Below are positions 31,851 to 43,304 of a stretch of 64,000 bases of DNA, piece by piece. A program made the translations under genes and the position numbers. Source of the DNA: Petrolisthes cinctipes. Its lineage: Eukaryota > Arthropoda > Malacostraca > Decapoda > Porcellanidae. The DNA lies in NCBI GenBank assembly GCA_033782935.1, contig JAWQEG010000523.1:60001-124000 (forward strand), in the 5' to 3' direction. The notes under the pieces were generated by a model. It did not search any database. It was not told where the DNA came from and saw only the letters and a program-made list of their open reading frames with translations. Within the stretch, counting starts at the first letter, position 1, and the number at the start of each line of letters is the position of its first letter.

Positions 31851-32416
31851 GGTAGCCTACAGTGTGACATTAACAAGTAGAAACAGTGTGACATCAACAA
31901 GTCGTAGCCTACAGTGTGACATCAATTAACAAGTACAGTACAGGAATTCGTATACACCACTATAGCTGTGACATCTATGATCAACAAGTGTTCGTAACAA
32001 CAACAAATTTAGTACATTAATTTCCTAACACCAAACTTTTTTTTTTTTTTTCTGTGGTGTTATTATTTTAGCTGATACTTAATTGAATCAGTCAGCAGAA
32101 CAATCCCTACAAATTCTACAATATATGCAGAATAAATCTATAAGAAAAAACTTTTAACTAATGCTCTGTGTACCAATTTCTGAGGCTCACTGTACGTTTG
32201 TGTTTTGATATCCTAATCACTGCTAAATTTGCTCTTTATTAATTGATTAAATTAGTAACTAGCACACACACCGCAATCATTCAATAAACTTTTCAATCAA
32301 TTTTTTTTTTTTTTTTTTTTGTACAGCCACGTTTGTTTCAAGTTCGAATATATTCTTAGTTTCATTCCATTTTCGCTTCCCTATTACACAGTTCATGCCT
32401 ATTTTTATTCATACAC

Positions 32417-32581
32417 TTAAGGACCCTGTGATCGTGTGTGAGAATTGGATGCTTCTGTTTCCTCCTGACTACGCCACGAAACAAGCTCCTTCCATGTAGG
32501 TAGTGTTCTTTCGTGGCAACATTTGAAGGACTCATTTACATTTTACCCCCAATTTTCTGATTACATCACAGGGTCCCTTAA
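32417..32581. mobile_element. TTAA-flanked MITE, copy 4
   Basis: TTAAGGACCCTGTGATCGTG on the left and ACATCACAGGGTCCCTTAA on the right, the best preserved copy of the family. Confidence 0.85.
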
Positions 32582-33591
32582 TTGTGGGTGACTGACCTGT
32601 GCACGCGAACTAACTGTATTTATAACTATAATAGCTGCAATACATCACCACCACCACGCAGTTTACAGGAAAAAAAAAACAACACATAATATAATAATAA
32701 TTAATTAATATTCCCAACCAACATGTAGCCGAGCAACTAATGTTATCATCAATATCATCATCGTTGCTGTACATATACTTTCCCAACGTAGCATACATTA
32801 TATTTAATTCTGTACTGAAGGAATTTAAATTAGCCTAACTGAGTCGGCGAATTATTATTTGGGTTGACGACAGGGAAGTATTATTACGATCTGTACTCAT
32901 ATACAGGCTCGACCCCAGCATCCATTTAGGTTAGATTAGAATTAGGTTAGGTTTGGTGGTATGGTGGCGCACGTTTTTGTGGCGCTATGTTAAGGTATGT
33001 ACTGATAGTGGTGATAGGGTTTCTTTATCGGCGAAGTGTAATACAAGCCATGGTATAGGGTGGTCGTGCAACAAGTATACTACTGACGCCCTGAGTCTAC
33101 ATCAGGATGAAGGAGAAAAGTAACCAAACACAAGTATAACAACTGAACAGTCGTTTTGCCATCATTCATGGTGGTTATTTTTCTACTACCCCACCCTATT
33201 CTCATGTGTGAATACATTAAGATATGTAACACAATAATAACCAAATGCAGTAGGCTACTACTAACACATTATGCATGCCGTTATCGAATAGTTATACATT
33301 TATCTCGATAAGATATTGTCTTTTACATGGCGAAAGTCAAGGAGAGGGAGGGGAGGGACGGCAACTGGGTAAAGTGGAGGAGGAGGTGGAGAGACATGGT
33401 AGAGAGGGGAGGGAGGGCAGACGGGGAAGTTGCCCATTACAAACATATTTCCAGAATACGAGCTTGCACTCACCGTAATACATAACTCACTCATTTATTC
33501 AGACTCTATCTTTCTACACGTGTGAGAGAGAGAGAAAAAAAAGAAAGAGAGAGACGTGGGGGAGGGGGGGGGGGTGGCAGGTGAGGATATT
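32582..33591. other. Intergenic, no gene recognised
   Basis: AT-rich, then purine-rich GGAGGG-type low-complexity sequence from 33335 to 33640. No motif-bearing open frame. Confidence 0.6.
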
Positions 33592-34082
33592 AAGGAGACG
33601 GAGAGAGGAGGGGGTTGGAAGTGGAGGAGGGAGAGTTAGCCTAGTGGAGCTTTTCATACGTCATAGACAACACGTCACTATTTGTGTTCGTTTCCATGTC
33701 TGGCAAATCCAGTTTATGTTTCTTGGTATAGGCACAAGTGTCTTTATAATTTACAATTAGTGATTCATGATACTCTTATAAATTAGGACACTGTGTGTAC
33801 TAAACTCTAGCGAACGCTCGTACTGATACGAGTGTTCGTTGCAGAGTTATTCTGAAAAAACAAGCTTGCAATGTCTCTGAAATCCTTAGTAGGCTAGATT
33901 GGTTAGATCATTTCTTATTAAATGACCTGGGAAAGGTAATGAGACTATGTTTAAGGGTATCCTATGGCTTTAATGACCAACTCCAAGGTCGATAGGCCAG
34001 TAAAAAAAAAAGAAAAAAAATTGTCACTACAGGCTAATCGTCATTATGAGCTTTATTTGTTTCCTTTTTTTGGTATGTACAG

Positions 34083-34300
34083 TACAGCCACAATTAAATA
34101 ACCACCGACTCCTTCTTTCCATCGTGCAAATAAATCTGTATCATATCAAAATATAATCATGCAACAACACCTTATATCAACTGAACCTCCTCAATTTATT
34201 ATCATGAGGTACTGGAAAATCGTACCCGTGTTGTTCTTTCTTTCCAAGATATTTACTACGATGGAAGGAAAATGTTGGTGGATATTTGATTGTGGCTGTA
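34083..34300. mobile_element. Palindromic mariner-like MITE, copy 2
   Basis: TACAGCCACAATTAAATAAC and TATTTGATTGTGGCTGTA with TA flanks, within segmental duplication copy 1. Confidence 0.85.
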
Positions 34301-34609
34301 CAGTACTCCCTAGGGCAGCAAGGGCCGGGTCGAACCAGTATACAGTTGGTAATAATAAGAATGGGTACATCTTGCAACATCTACGTATCATTTAACCCGC
34401 TGTTGGTTGTATATAATTTTATAAGTGGAAATGTGTGCGTCACGGTAACGGGCTTGATGAAGTCTGTGTCAAGTGTCGGAACATATATATAAGAAAAAAA
34501 AAAAAATTGTATGACGTGATTTGTTTCCGACATTGTGGAATTAAAGTTAGCCTAGCTGGTCCAAGAGAAAACAAAGGGTGACAAACAATTTCCTCTGGTG
34601 TTAGGTTAA

Positions 34610-34823
34610 CTTAAGGGGGTGCGGGAATAGGGGGATAGGCTTGGGGGGGGGGGGTGCGGGAGTAGGGGACAGGCTTGGGGGTGTGTGGTAGTAGGGGGGA
34701 CAGGCTTGGGGGAGGGGTTAGGGGGGTGCGGGAATAGGGGACAGGCTTTCTACCCACCCCAAGCCTGTCCCCATATTCCCCCACCCCCCCAAGCCTGTCC
34801 CCTACTCCCGCACCCCCTTAAAT
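34610..34823. repeat. G-rich inverted repeat, possible TTAA MITE and G-quadruplex
   Basis: TTAAGGGGGTGCGGGAATAG on the left and CTACTCCCGCACCCCCTTAA on the right. Between them GGGGACAGGCTTGGGGG units are repeated and inverted (CCCCAAGCCTGTCCCC). Runs of at least four G or C tracts occur on both strands. Present again at 56328-56526. Confidence 0.8.
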
Positions 34824-35255
34824 GTGTGATGCGGCACTGCAGCGACAGAACTGCAAATACTTTAATAGAAGCGTCTGGCAGCCTACTGATCACTTATTCT
34901 CAATTTCTCAGTCACGTTCCGTCTTTTCTAGCATGGTGATGTGTAGTGATGAATGAATATATTATTGGTCACTGTGACTGTGCAAAGAAAAAGCCATTAA
35001 CTGAAATGAAAAGTTTATTGTTGCAAGGACATAATATATAATGAAAGAGAAGGCCATTGTCTATACTGTATAATTATACAAGAGGTGAAATAAGTTATAT
35101 AAAATTAAGAGGATAATTATCGTACCGTATGAGTGTAGTCGCCGCTTTCTGTGACCGAATACTTTAGGAACTAATTATTATACCAAAAGTTTAATCCCTA
35201 GCTGTTGCCTGCAGATTGTCATATGAAGGGGATATTATACCATTAATTATATATG

Positions 35256-35473
35256 TACAGCCACAATCAAATATCCACCGACACTTTCTTTCCTTCCATC
35301 GTAGTAAATATCTTGGCAATAAAGAACAACACGTATATGATTTTGCAGCACCTCATAATAATAAATGAGGGGGTTGAGTTGATATAAGGTGTTGTATGAT
35401 TATATTTTGATATGATACTGATTTATTTGCACGATGGAAGGAAGGTGTCGGTGGATATTTGATTGTGGCTGTA
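35256..35473. mobile_element. Palindromic mariner-like MITE, copy 3
   Basis: TACAGCCACAATCAAATATC with TATTTGATTGTGGCTGTA; same family as 11681. Confidence 0.85.
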
Positions 35474-36259
35474 CAGTACCAACCAAGAGCTATAAATAGG
35501 AGATTATATAAGAGCAGTGAACAGTCGGTGGCAAAAGTCGTGTCGGCTCACTTCTATAGCGTTTCTTGAAGGTTAATAATATAAAGGATAATCATTGAAC
35601 CAACACATTTACCATACAGAACTAGAATATCCAGTGGACGAATTAGTAAACTACGTTGGGTTTTCATGTTACGAGCCTGTTTTGTTACATTACCAACAGT
35701 ACGAAATACAGTACATGTCTCGTTAACTGTACAGTATTTAAGTTACATGTTTTTTTTGTTTTGTTTTTCAACCTGTGTAACTTGTGTTTAGTGTGGTTGT
35801 CTCTCTGAGGAAGGAATTCGTACGTTTCGTAGAAGTCAATGTGCTGACGGGTGATTTCAAACATATTACTGCTTAGTTTGTTAATTTATAAAAATGTAAT
35901 CTCTGTTACGTAAGGAAATAATTACACGAATCAAATATTTACATAGGAATTCCTTATTTCTTACACAGTAGAATATTTTTGGAAAGGAAATAAAAAAAAA
36001 TATATATATTGCATAGGCCTATTGGGCATTTTACTTGACAGGTGGCCCGCGGCCTTATCGTAATAAACACATCCAGCCCGAGGAATCAATTTAAAACGTT
36101 GCCCAACCCTGCTCAGGTGCTCTAGAGTCTGCACAGCTGCAGTTTGGACGGACAGTGATGGAACAGCTGGCAGGGCTAATCTAATCTATCTGTCTTCGCC
36201 TTTCGAGTCGTCGAGACTTTCGAGAGTCAACATCAGTATAGCCCATGGTATAGCCCAAT

Positions 36260-36281
36260 AATGTCACTTATAAGTGACATT
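36260..36281. repeat. 22-bp perfect palindrome
   Basis: AATGTCACTTA followed immediately by its reverse complement, within the part of arm 1 missing from arm 2. Confidence 0.8.
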
Positions 36282-36291
36282 GGTATAGTCC

Positions 36292-36545
36292 ATGGCCAAG
36301 GAATGTGTCGGGACACCAAAGAAAAAAATAAAACCATGGTACAAACAATAATTTAAACAGGAGTGGATGGACGATGAAAATGTCAAAGATTGAGTTAAAC
36401 CTATCCCCGTGATATGTACAGTGCGTTGTGCAGTGTGTGTGATGGTACCATGAAAAATTGCAATAAATCACGGCTACTAAATCACAAGGCTTCCACTAAA
36501 CGTGCTAAAAACAATGTTGCAAAGAAAAGTACACTTGATATATGC
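36292..36545 (+). pseudogene. Possible hAT transposase N-terminus (BED-like finger), broken
   Basis: Begins M-A-K-E-C-V, then W-Y-K-Q-(stop)-F-K-Q-E-W-M-D-D, a V-K-D segment, and after a dinucleotide slip in TGTGTGTG a C-A-V-C-D-G-T pair followed by L-L-N-H-K. The order F-K-x-E-W, C-x2-C, H resembles the start of several arthropod hAT transposases. Two stops and one shift; the match is by pattern only. Confidence 0.4.
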
Positions 36546-37735
36546 AAGATGTCTTGTTAAAATACACATGACAACAGATCGAGGGAATTCAAATATGTAT
36601 AATTAAGCTAGTCTGTAAATACACTATACAGTATAATTAGGCTATACACAGATGGGTAGGCTACTTACTGTATGATCAGCTGTAAGTTATAAATAGCAGC
36701 CAGCCACCTCACCTTTCGCAATTACACGTACAGTCAGCGGCAACAGTCGTGTCGCCACATCTGCCAATTAAGTCATGATCGAAGTACAGTATGGAAATAT
36801 AAGCTTCTCAGCCTGGGGTCCTCACCGTTCTTCACAGCTGACTGGTGACTCCCACCACTCGAAGTTTTTTGGACATAAAATATATGTTAATATGTAAAGT
36901 AATGGGATATTGAGACGTCCACAAACAAAAATTGTCGAGAGTGACCTTATTGTGTAAGGGCAGAAATGTTGACATGGTTCAATATATGAAATGTGATCCA
37001 TGCCAATTCTTCCGACTTCGTGCTTGTATAAAAATGTTTGAACAGAACAATATGACACAGATGGTTTATGTGTTAGAACAATTGATTAATGTAGAGTAAT
37101 GTATGTAAACCTGTGTTTATCAGCGTACATCTATACACTTGAAATGTTGGTCAAATACAGTAACTTAAGTTTAAAGACAAAAAAATCAGGGGTTACTACA
37201 TGTCTTTAGCACAACAATCAAATTTAGGGTTATTATCAAAGAAATTATTATAATCTCTCCATTAATGGTTTTTGTTTTAATATTTAATTGGATATAAATA
37301 ATATATAGGGTGGTAATAGTGCCAAAATTTCATATTTTATGAGTAAGGGCTGCCAACTGTGAATGCAAGGGAGCGAGTGAGAGAGGGAGTGTTTAACGCT
37401 TGAGAGAGAGAGAGAAATGGAGGAGAAGGATGTTTAAAAAGGAAGAATGAGGAGAAAGTGGAGGAGGGAAGAAAGACACATTTGATGGAGGGAGGAAGAG
37501 AGAGGCGAGGAGAGGGGGAGTAGGGGGGAAGAATGAGGAGAGAGGGTGGAGGAAGAGTTGTTGTTGTTATTATTATTATTGTTGTTGTTGTTGTTTGGAG
37601 AAGTACTGTACACTAAATAGGCCAGTGGGTAAGGGAGGTACAGGTGGTATAGCTTGAGAGAGAGAGAGAGAGAGAGGGAGAGAGACAAATGCTTTACATA
37701 CATGAGGTAGAGGAAGGAGGACTGATGAGGGAACA

Positions 37736-37781
<46 letters not shown>

Positions 37782-38354
37782 AAATTGGGTGTTGCCAGCT
37801 CTTGTCTTGTTTGCTCTCCACTCCCTCCTTTAATGTGTGTTTGTCCCACTGTCTCTCTCAGGAGAGAGAGAGAGAGAGAGAGGGTCTGCTGCTTCCCAAA
37901 TTTTGGCTATAAATTCCTCTTTTAAATTGTACATGTATTTTTCCTTTAGGTGAGAGTTGAACTGATGTAATTATTACTATTATTAGGCTACGTTAAGTTA
38001 AATAAAAACATCAAGAAACTACAGTAAGAGCATCGTGGGTTTTATCTGTCAATTTTCATGATATAAATTCAGCTTTGTTTGTCTTTATATATGATAACAA
38101 GTAAAGGCAAAAGTAGCCTCACTCACACTAGGGTAAGTGAGAGTGTCGAGGGTAAGGGACCCTGAGACTGAGAGTATAGTTTAAAACTATGGGTGTTTGT
38201 GTAGGCATTGTTCTGCTGGGTATGAAAAATAAATATATGACCTTTGTTATGGTTAAATAGAGGTTAAAATAGGTCAAAATAATATGCAATGTGTGTGTGT
38301 GTATGAGTGAGCACCATACACACACACACACACATACACCTACACAATATACGT

Positions 38355-38387
<33 letters not shown>

Positions 38388-39800
38388 ACTTTAATTATAC
38401 TCATACAACCACTGACTGATTCAAGTATAAGTCATATAAAATTACTAGAAAAGTTTGGTGTTAGGAAAATTATATAGTAAAATTTTTAGTTGTTACGAAC
38501 CTTTAATTGATGTCACAGTGGTGTATACGAATTCCTGAGGCCGACTGTACACTTGCCCAACGTTCCACCTGGGCCATCTCACTGCGAGAGGCGAGTAACG
38601 TGCCTGGCAACAGTGTAGATGTTTGTTGGTGAGGACGTGCTCGATAAAAGTTCAGTGGTGATCATCAATTAACACTCTTCTTCTGTAGTGTAGAGTTCAT
38701 CCGATAAATGGTGGGGTTATACCTGGACATTATAAACGGTATATATAAATTACATTATTCATTTTTAGCATAAAAATAAAGATACCGTTGTGTGACTGCT
38801 CTTTTAACTTTTCGCCTGTCTTGGACCGTTTCTGTTAAACCTAACGAAATACCATTCTTGATCCGGGACATTATCAAATAAGGCAAGTCATATATCAGTA
38901 CAACACTAGATTATGGACAGTCATGAGTTTTAACAGAATTAGTTAATGAATTAAAAAATTAATTATAAGATAACTCGTCAGACGGATATAAATTAAAACT
39001 AATTTTAAAAAAATAGGACATGGCAACTACGCAATTGTGTTGACGTTTTTCAATGTTCTAAAAGTCTCACAAATTCTCACAATTGCTGGTCTGCTTTTGT
39101 GAACTTTAGAGTCGAAGATGTAATTGCTCTTTGTAATTATTTTCAAGCAAGTATGACAATGAAGCCATATTATATTTTGTATATCATGGAGGATGCAGTG
39201 AATGAGATTACACAAACTCGCTCTACGAAACGAGACCACCAGCTAAAAAAAAAAAAATATATATATATATATACTAAAATAGTGTACTATGTTATCTAAT
39301 TATGAATTTAGTCATAAATTTTGGCTTTGATCAGTGTGACCTGTGACACACAACAATAATTTTCTGTACGACCATATTGATGCAGGTGGGTAAGGCAATG
39401 GGAGTCATCTTACTCCTGAAATATTTATCTCCCCATATAGACACATCTGTGGAAGTCAAGGAGAGAAACCTTCATCCATACTGACTGACCACCTCATGTT
39501 TCATTGCCGTAATCGCTTTATTTAATGACTTTTACCATCGTAAGCTAATATAAAAAATCTGTAATAAACTCGAAACACTTTATTAACTCTGTAATCAAAT
39601 GGTCATTGACAGAGATAGTTCAATATTTCAAAAGTTGTCAAGCCGCACCCAACTCCATATTACCCTGCCAACCATGGGATGAAGGTTCACTTCAGAAGAA
39701 AAGTGTTGATGATCCAAACTTTTGTCGAGCATGAACACACGAACAAACATAAACACTGTTGCCATCACAGTTACCCATGCACCTCTGGCAGCGGGGTGGC
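36546..39800. other. Intergenic with simple repeats
   Basis: Includes (GA)n/(CT)n at 37656-37685 and 37740-37779, (GTT/ATT)n at 37557-37594, and (CA)n at 38317-38388. 38455-38560 resembles the reverse of 31930-32035 (GAATTCGTATACACCAC). No gene recognised. Confidence 0.6.
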
Positions 39801-39821
39801 CCAGGCGGAACGTTGGCCAAC

Positions 39822-40000
39822 TGTACACCCACCAACAAAAGCGTTGTCGTCTCATCCGCAGAGTCATGAACCCCACAAGCTTCACAGTTGGAAAATGTTG
39901 TTATGTATGGTGTTTCGATTCACGAGTCATTAAACCCCAAACTTCAAGAACAGTTTGGTGAGGCGACAGCGCTTTTGTAGGTGGGTGTACAGTACATACC
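39822..40000. repeat. Inverted repeat, probable MITE
   Basis: TGTACACCCACCAACAAAAG at 39819 onward is inverted at 39963-40000 (CTTTTGTAGGTGGGTGTACA). Open frames across it carry no known motif. Confidence 0.5.
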
Positions 40001-40351
40001 TAGTAGATGAAAAAATATGTCATCTGAGCTAGAACGCTTTGTGTGGGGAAAAGTGTCATTGTAGGTGAAAGATTGCATCATTTCTCTCTGCTTTGTTTGA
40101 CCTATTCCCGATTACTCCCCAATCAATGTTTGACCTTGGACATATTCTGCTTGCTTCCCAATCATGGTTACCAGATCAAATTCCATAAACAACAAAAACA
40201 TACGTGGTCGCGAATTTACGAGCTCAGCAAGTGTTTGAACGTGATTACAAAACACCACATACATGAAGGCAGTGTTGCCACTCACCAAACAGGTAAAAGC
40301 CAGATTGAACAAAAAAAGCCAAACTTCAGTCAAAATGTATTTTAACAAGAC

Positions 40352-40354
<3 letters not shown>

Positions 40355-40403
<49 letters not shown>
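40355..40403. repeat. (AT)n microsatellite
   Basis: About 24 AT units exactly at the start of inverted-repeat arm 2. Confidence 0.95.
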
Positions 40404-40406
<3 letters not shown>

Positions 40407-41013
40407 AGTGTACTTTTCTTTGCAGCATTGTTTTTGGCACGTTTAGTGGAAGCCATATGATTCAGTAGCCGTGATTTATTGCAATTTTTCATGGTAACAT
40501 CACACACACTGCCAGCTGTTCCATCACTGTCCGTCCAAACTGCAGCTGTGCAGACTTTAGAGCAGCTGAGCAGGGTTGGGCAACGTTTTAAATTGATTCC
40601 TCGGGCTGCATGTGTTTATTACGATAAGGCCGCGGGCCACCTGTCAAGTAAAATGCCCAATAGGCCTATGCAATATATATATATATATATTTATTTCTTT
40701 CCTTTCCAAAAATATTCTACTGTGTAAGAAATAAGGAATTCCTATGTAAATATTTGATTCGTGTAATTATTTCCTTATTTAACAGAGATTACATTTTTAT
40801 AAATTAAACTAAGCAGTAATATGTTTGAAATCACCCGTCAGCACATTGACTTCTACGAAACGTACGAATTCCTTCCTCAGAGAGACAACCACACTAAACA
40901 CAAGTTACCCTGCAGGTTGGAAAAAAAAAAAAAAAAAAAAAAAAACATAACTTAAATACAGTTAACGAGACATGTACTGTATTTCGTACTGTTGGTAATG
41001 TAACAAAACAAAA
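40404..41013. repeat. Arm 2 of a large inverted repeat
   Basis: Reverse complement of arm 1 at 35681-36545, with a deletion relative to it near 40505. A poly-A tract at 40921-40945 replaces a T-rich tract in arm 1. Confidence 0.85.
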
Positions 41014-41378
41014 CCATATTTCACCTTTAAAACATGATATAATTGTAGAAAAAAATACTAGAGATCATCAATACCAGTAATTCATTGGCAGTAAGAGAGG
41101 CAGTCTAAAAAAAAAAAAAAAAAAAAAAAAACTAGATTGTTGCCCTCTACGTCCTGGTGGTGTCAGGAAAACCCAGATTTAGGTGAAAAAACCTAGTAGG
41201 GTCATTACTGAGTGTTACGGTAACAGTACTTAACGGTAGTGTGTGTGGTTCAGTGTATCTGCATGGTGGACCAGATTCAAATGTGTCGGACCAAATAATA
41301 AAAGCAGCTCGACTCTTGCGGGCCAGATTACAATGCAAATCATGCTTTGCATCGCGGGCCAGAGGTTGCCTGCCCCTG
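40571..41378. mobile_element. hAT-like element (CAGGGTTGGGCAAC ends)
   Basis: Starts CAGGGTTGGGCAACG and ends GAGGTTGCCTGCCCCTG; both ends carry GCGGGCC motifs. Flanks CAGCTGAG and CAGTCTAG agree weakly (5 of 8), so the target duplication is doubtful. No transposase. Confidence 0.65.
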
Positions 41379-42165
41379 CAGTCTAGAGTCTAGAGTCTTA
41401 GACGGTGGACGTTGGACCGTTGGTGTTTGGACACGTCGGATTCAGGATAATTCTTGTGTTCCATAATTATAGTACTCAGGTGCCCCTTATCACACACATG
41501 TGTATTAGTCGTACTTAAAAATAACTTTCCCAGAAAAACCTAGATTGCAGGCCTTTTATTAAAAAAACGCCCAGACACCCAGGTAATAGCAAAAAAAACC
41601 TAGATCTAGGTGGAAAAACCTAGGAGTGTCATCACTTATTGAAGGAGCTTGTTCCGTGGCATAGTCAGGAGGAATTCCTTATTATAACAATGTTTCCTGG
41701 CATAGTTTGGAGGAATCAGTAGCACTCCAATTTACCAACAAGAGAATCTCCCCTTAATACTCCTTAATTAATAGGGGATCTGTCTGTTTGGAGGAATCAC
41801 AGACATGCCAATTAATTAAAAGAAGTAGCCTAATTTAATCTTCCCGTAAAGAGTCATCGTTATTTTTCGTTTTACATTTTATGATAATATTTTTTGTCTC
41901 AAACACTTTCACTGAAGGACACTGTTTTTAACCAAAGATAACGTTATCTCGGAATCTAAAGAGGAAAAACTAAAAGATTGATAGAGATGTGAAAGTACAG
42001 TATAGTCGGCTGATATAAAAAGGTATTGCATTAGTTCATGTATATTGTGTGTGATGGTGGTAAGCAATGGATGTGAACTGATGCACCAATGAAAACGCGA
42101 ATGGGCGACGACAACAACAACCAACAATAACAACGAAAATTCAAAATTTAAACACAATATATATA

Positions 42166-42834
42166 CAGGGTTATTCAAAACTACATTTACAAAATGACAG
42201 GGTAAAGTCCTGACATGATGTTAAACATATTTCCATATGTATTTTTCAAAAATTTTAAAAGTTAATTACACATGAAAGCCAAATCCATTACCGTGGGCGA
42301 ATGATCGAACACTTCTAAAATTAACTCCTCCCCCCCCCCCCCCCGTGTTCTCTCTCTTTGGTAGACGAGGGAACTTAATACAACGTATGAAGCAATAAAC
42401 CCTTATCGATCATGGGATTCAAACAGATCCTTAGGCTTCGAATTGATCCCAAGTATTCGTGTTATTGTTTTGTGGTCGAGTTACACTTACCGAGTGATAC
42501 GTGTAGATGCCGCAGGGCGGTACTACTAACTTATCTGACATTACAAAAACACGAAGCCTTGGGATCGATTAAAAGCCAACGGATCTGTTTGAATCCCATG
42601 ATCGATAAGGGTTTCATTGCTTCATACGTTTTAAAACTTGCCTCGTCCACTTAAGAGAGAGGTGGGGGGAGGAGTTCATTTTAAAGCGTTCTATCGTTCG
42701 CCCACGGTAATGGATTTGGCTTTCATGTGTGTAATTAACTTTTTACATTTTTGAAAAATATATATGGAACTATGTTTAACATCATGTCAGGAATTTACCC
42801 TGTCATTTTGTAAATGTAGTTTTGAATAACCCTG
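42166..42834. mobile_element. Foldback element, about 300-bp arms
   Basis: CAGGGTTATTCAAAACTACA to TGTAGTTTTGAATAACCCTG between TA dinucleotides. Complementarity continues inward for about 270-300 bp per side (for example CATTACCGTGGGCGAA with TTCGCCCACGGTAATG, and CTTATCGATCATGGGATTC with its complement), leaving a loop of about 100 bp. No transposase. Confidence 0.85.
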
Positions 42835-43304
42835 TATATATGACAACACAACAAAATCAATTATACTTTATAAATGCAGAGCTAATGTGCTAAACTTGAA
42901 TGACAGGAAAAGGTTAATTTGGAGATGGAAACACAAAATGTATAATCATGATGTGAAGATGTTGATGAAACATCAGAGCACTTTATTTTATTCTGCTGAG
43001 AATATATAGATATCAGGAAAAACATATATGAACTACAACAACCATACATAGAAAATAAGGAACACATCATTGGAAATTTCTTATTCAATAGAGAAAATCT
43101 AGAAAAAGCGAAAGAAACACTTTATGAATTTTGGAAAAGAAGAGAAAAACGAAGGAAAAAGAGTGAAAACTAACTAACCAGGAATAAAAAGGGGAAAGCT
43201 GTTGGAAAACTTGGAAAGGTAATATTTCCCCGACGAACATCGCATCGCACAGTCGAAAGTTACATCTGTTACAACAGTGAGTCAGTGAGTGAGGAGAAAA
43301 GGAG

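Larger units (their letters stand above)
31150..31985. repeat. GTGACATCAACAAGTCGTACA minisatellite
   Basis: About 20-25 imperfect units of 22-24 bp, plus a longer GGAATTCGTATACACCACTATA variant. Interrupted by a 53-bp MITE hairpin at 31319 and a LINE fragment at 31656. Confidence 0.9.
33592..35875. repeat. Segmental duplication, copy 1
   Basis: Near-identical to 55311-58533 in the same orientation, starting at AAGGAGACGGAGAGAGG. The alignment is continuous except for a 967-bp insertion in copy 2 and ends at TTA (35873-35875), after which copy 2 contains a new transposon. It carries two mariner-like MITEs (34083, 35256) and a G-rich hairpin (34610). Confidence 0.95.
35681..36545. repeat. Arm 1 of a large inverted repeat
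   Basis: The reverse complement matches 40404-41013 (shared: TGGCCCGCGGCCTTATCG, GCAGTTTGGACGGACAGTGA, GTGTGTGTGATGGTACCATG). Arm 1 has about 250 bp (36170-36430) not present in arm 2. The arms are separated by about 3.9 kb. Both derive from a hAT-like element with CAGGGTTGGGCAAC ends. Confidence 0.85.

Noticed and set aside
33592..35875. LTR retrotransposon with 33592-35875 and 55311-58533 as LTRs
   Set aside because: The copies contain MITEs and enclose a host gene; no gag-pol, primer-binding site or TG...CA ends.
39628..39933. Overlapping 80-85-codon frames on both strands
   Set aside because: No recognisable motif, overlap an inverted repeat, and no splice context.
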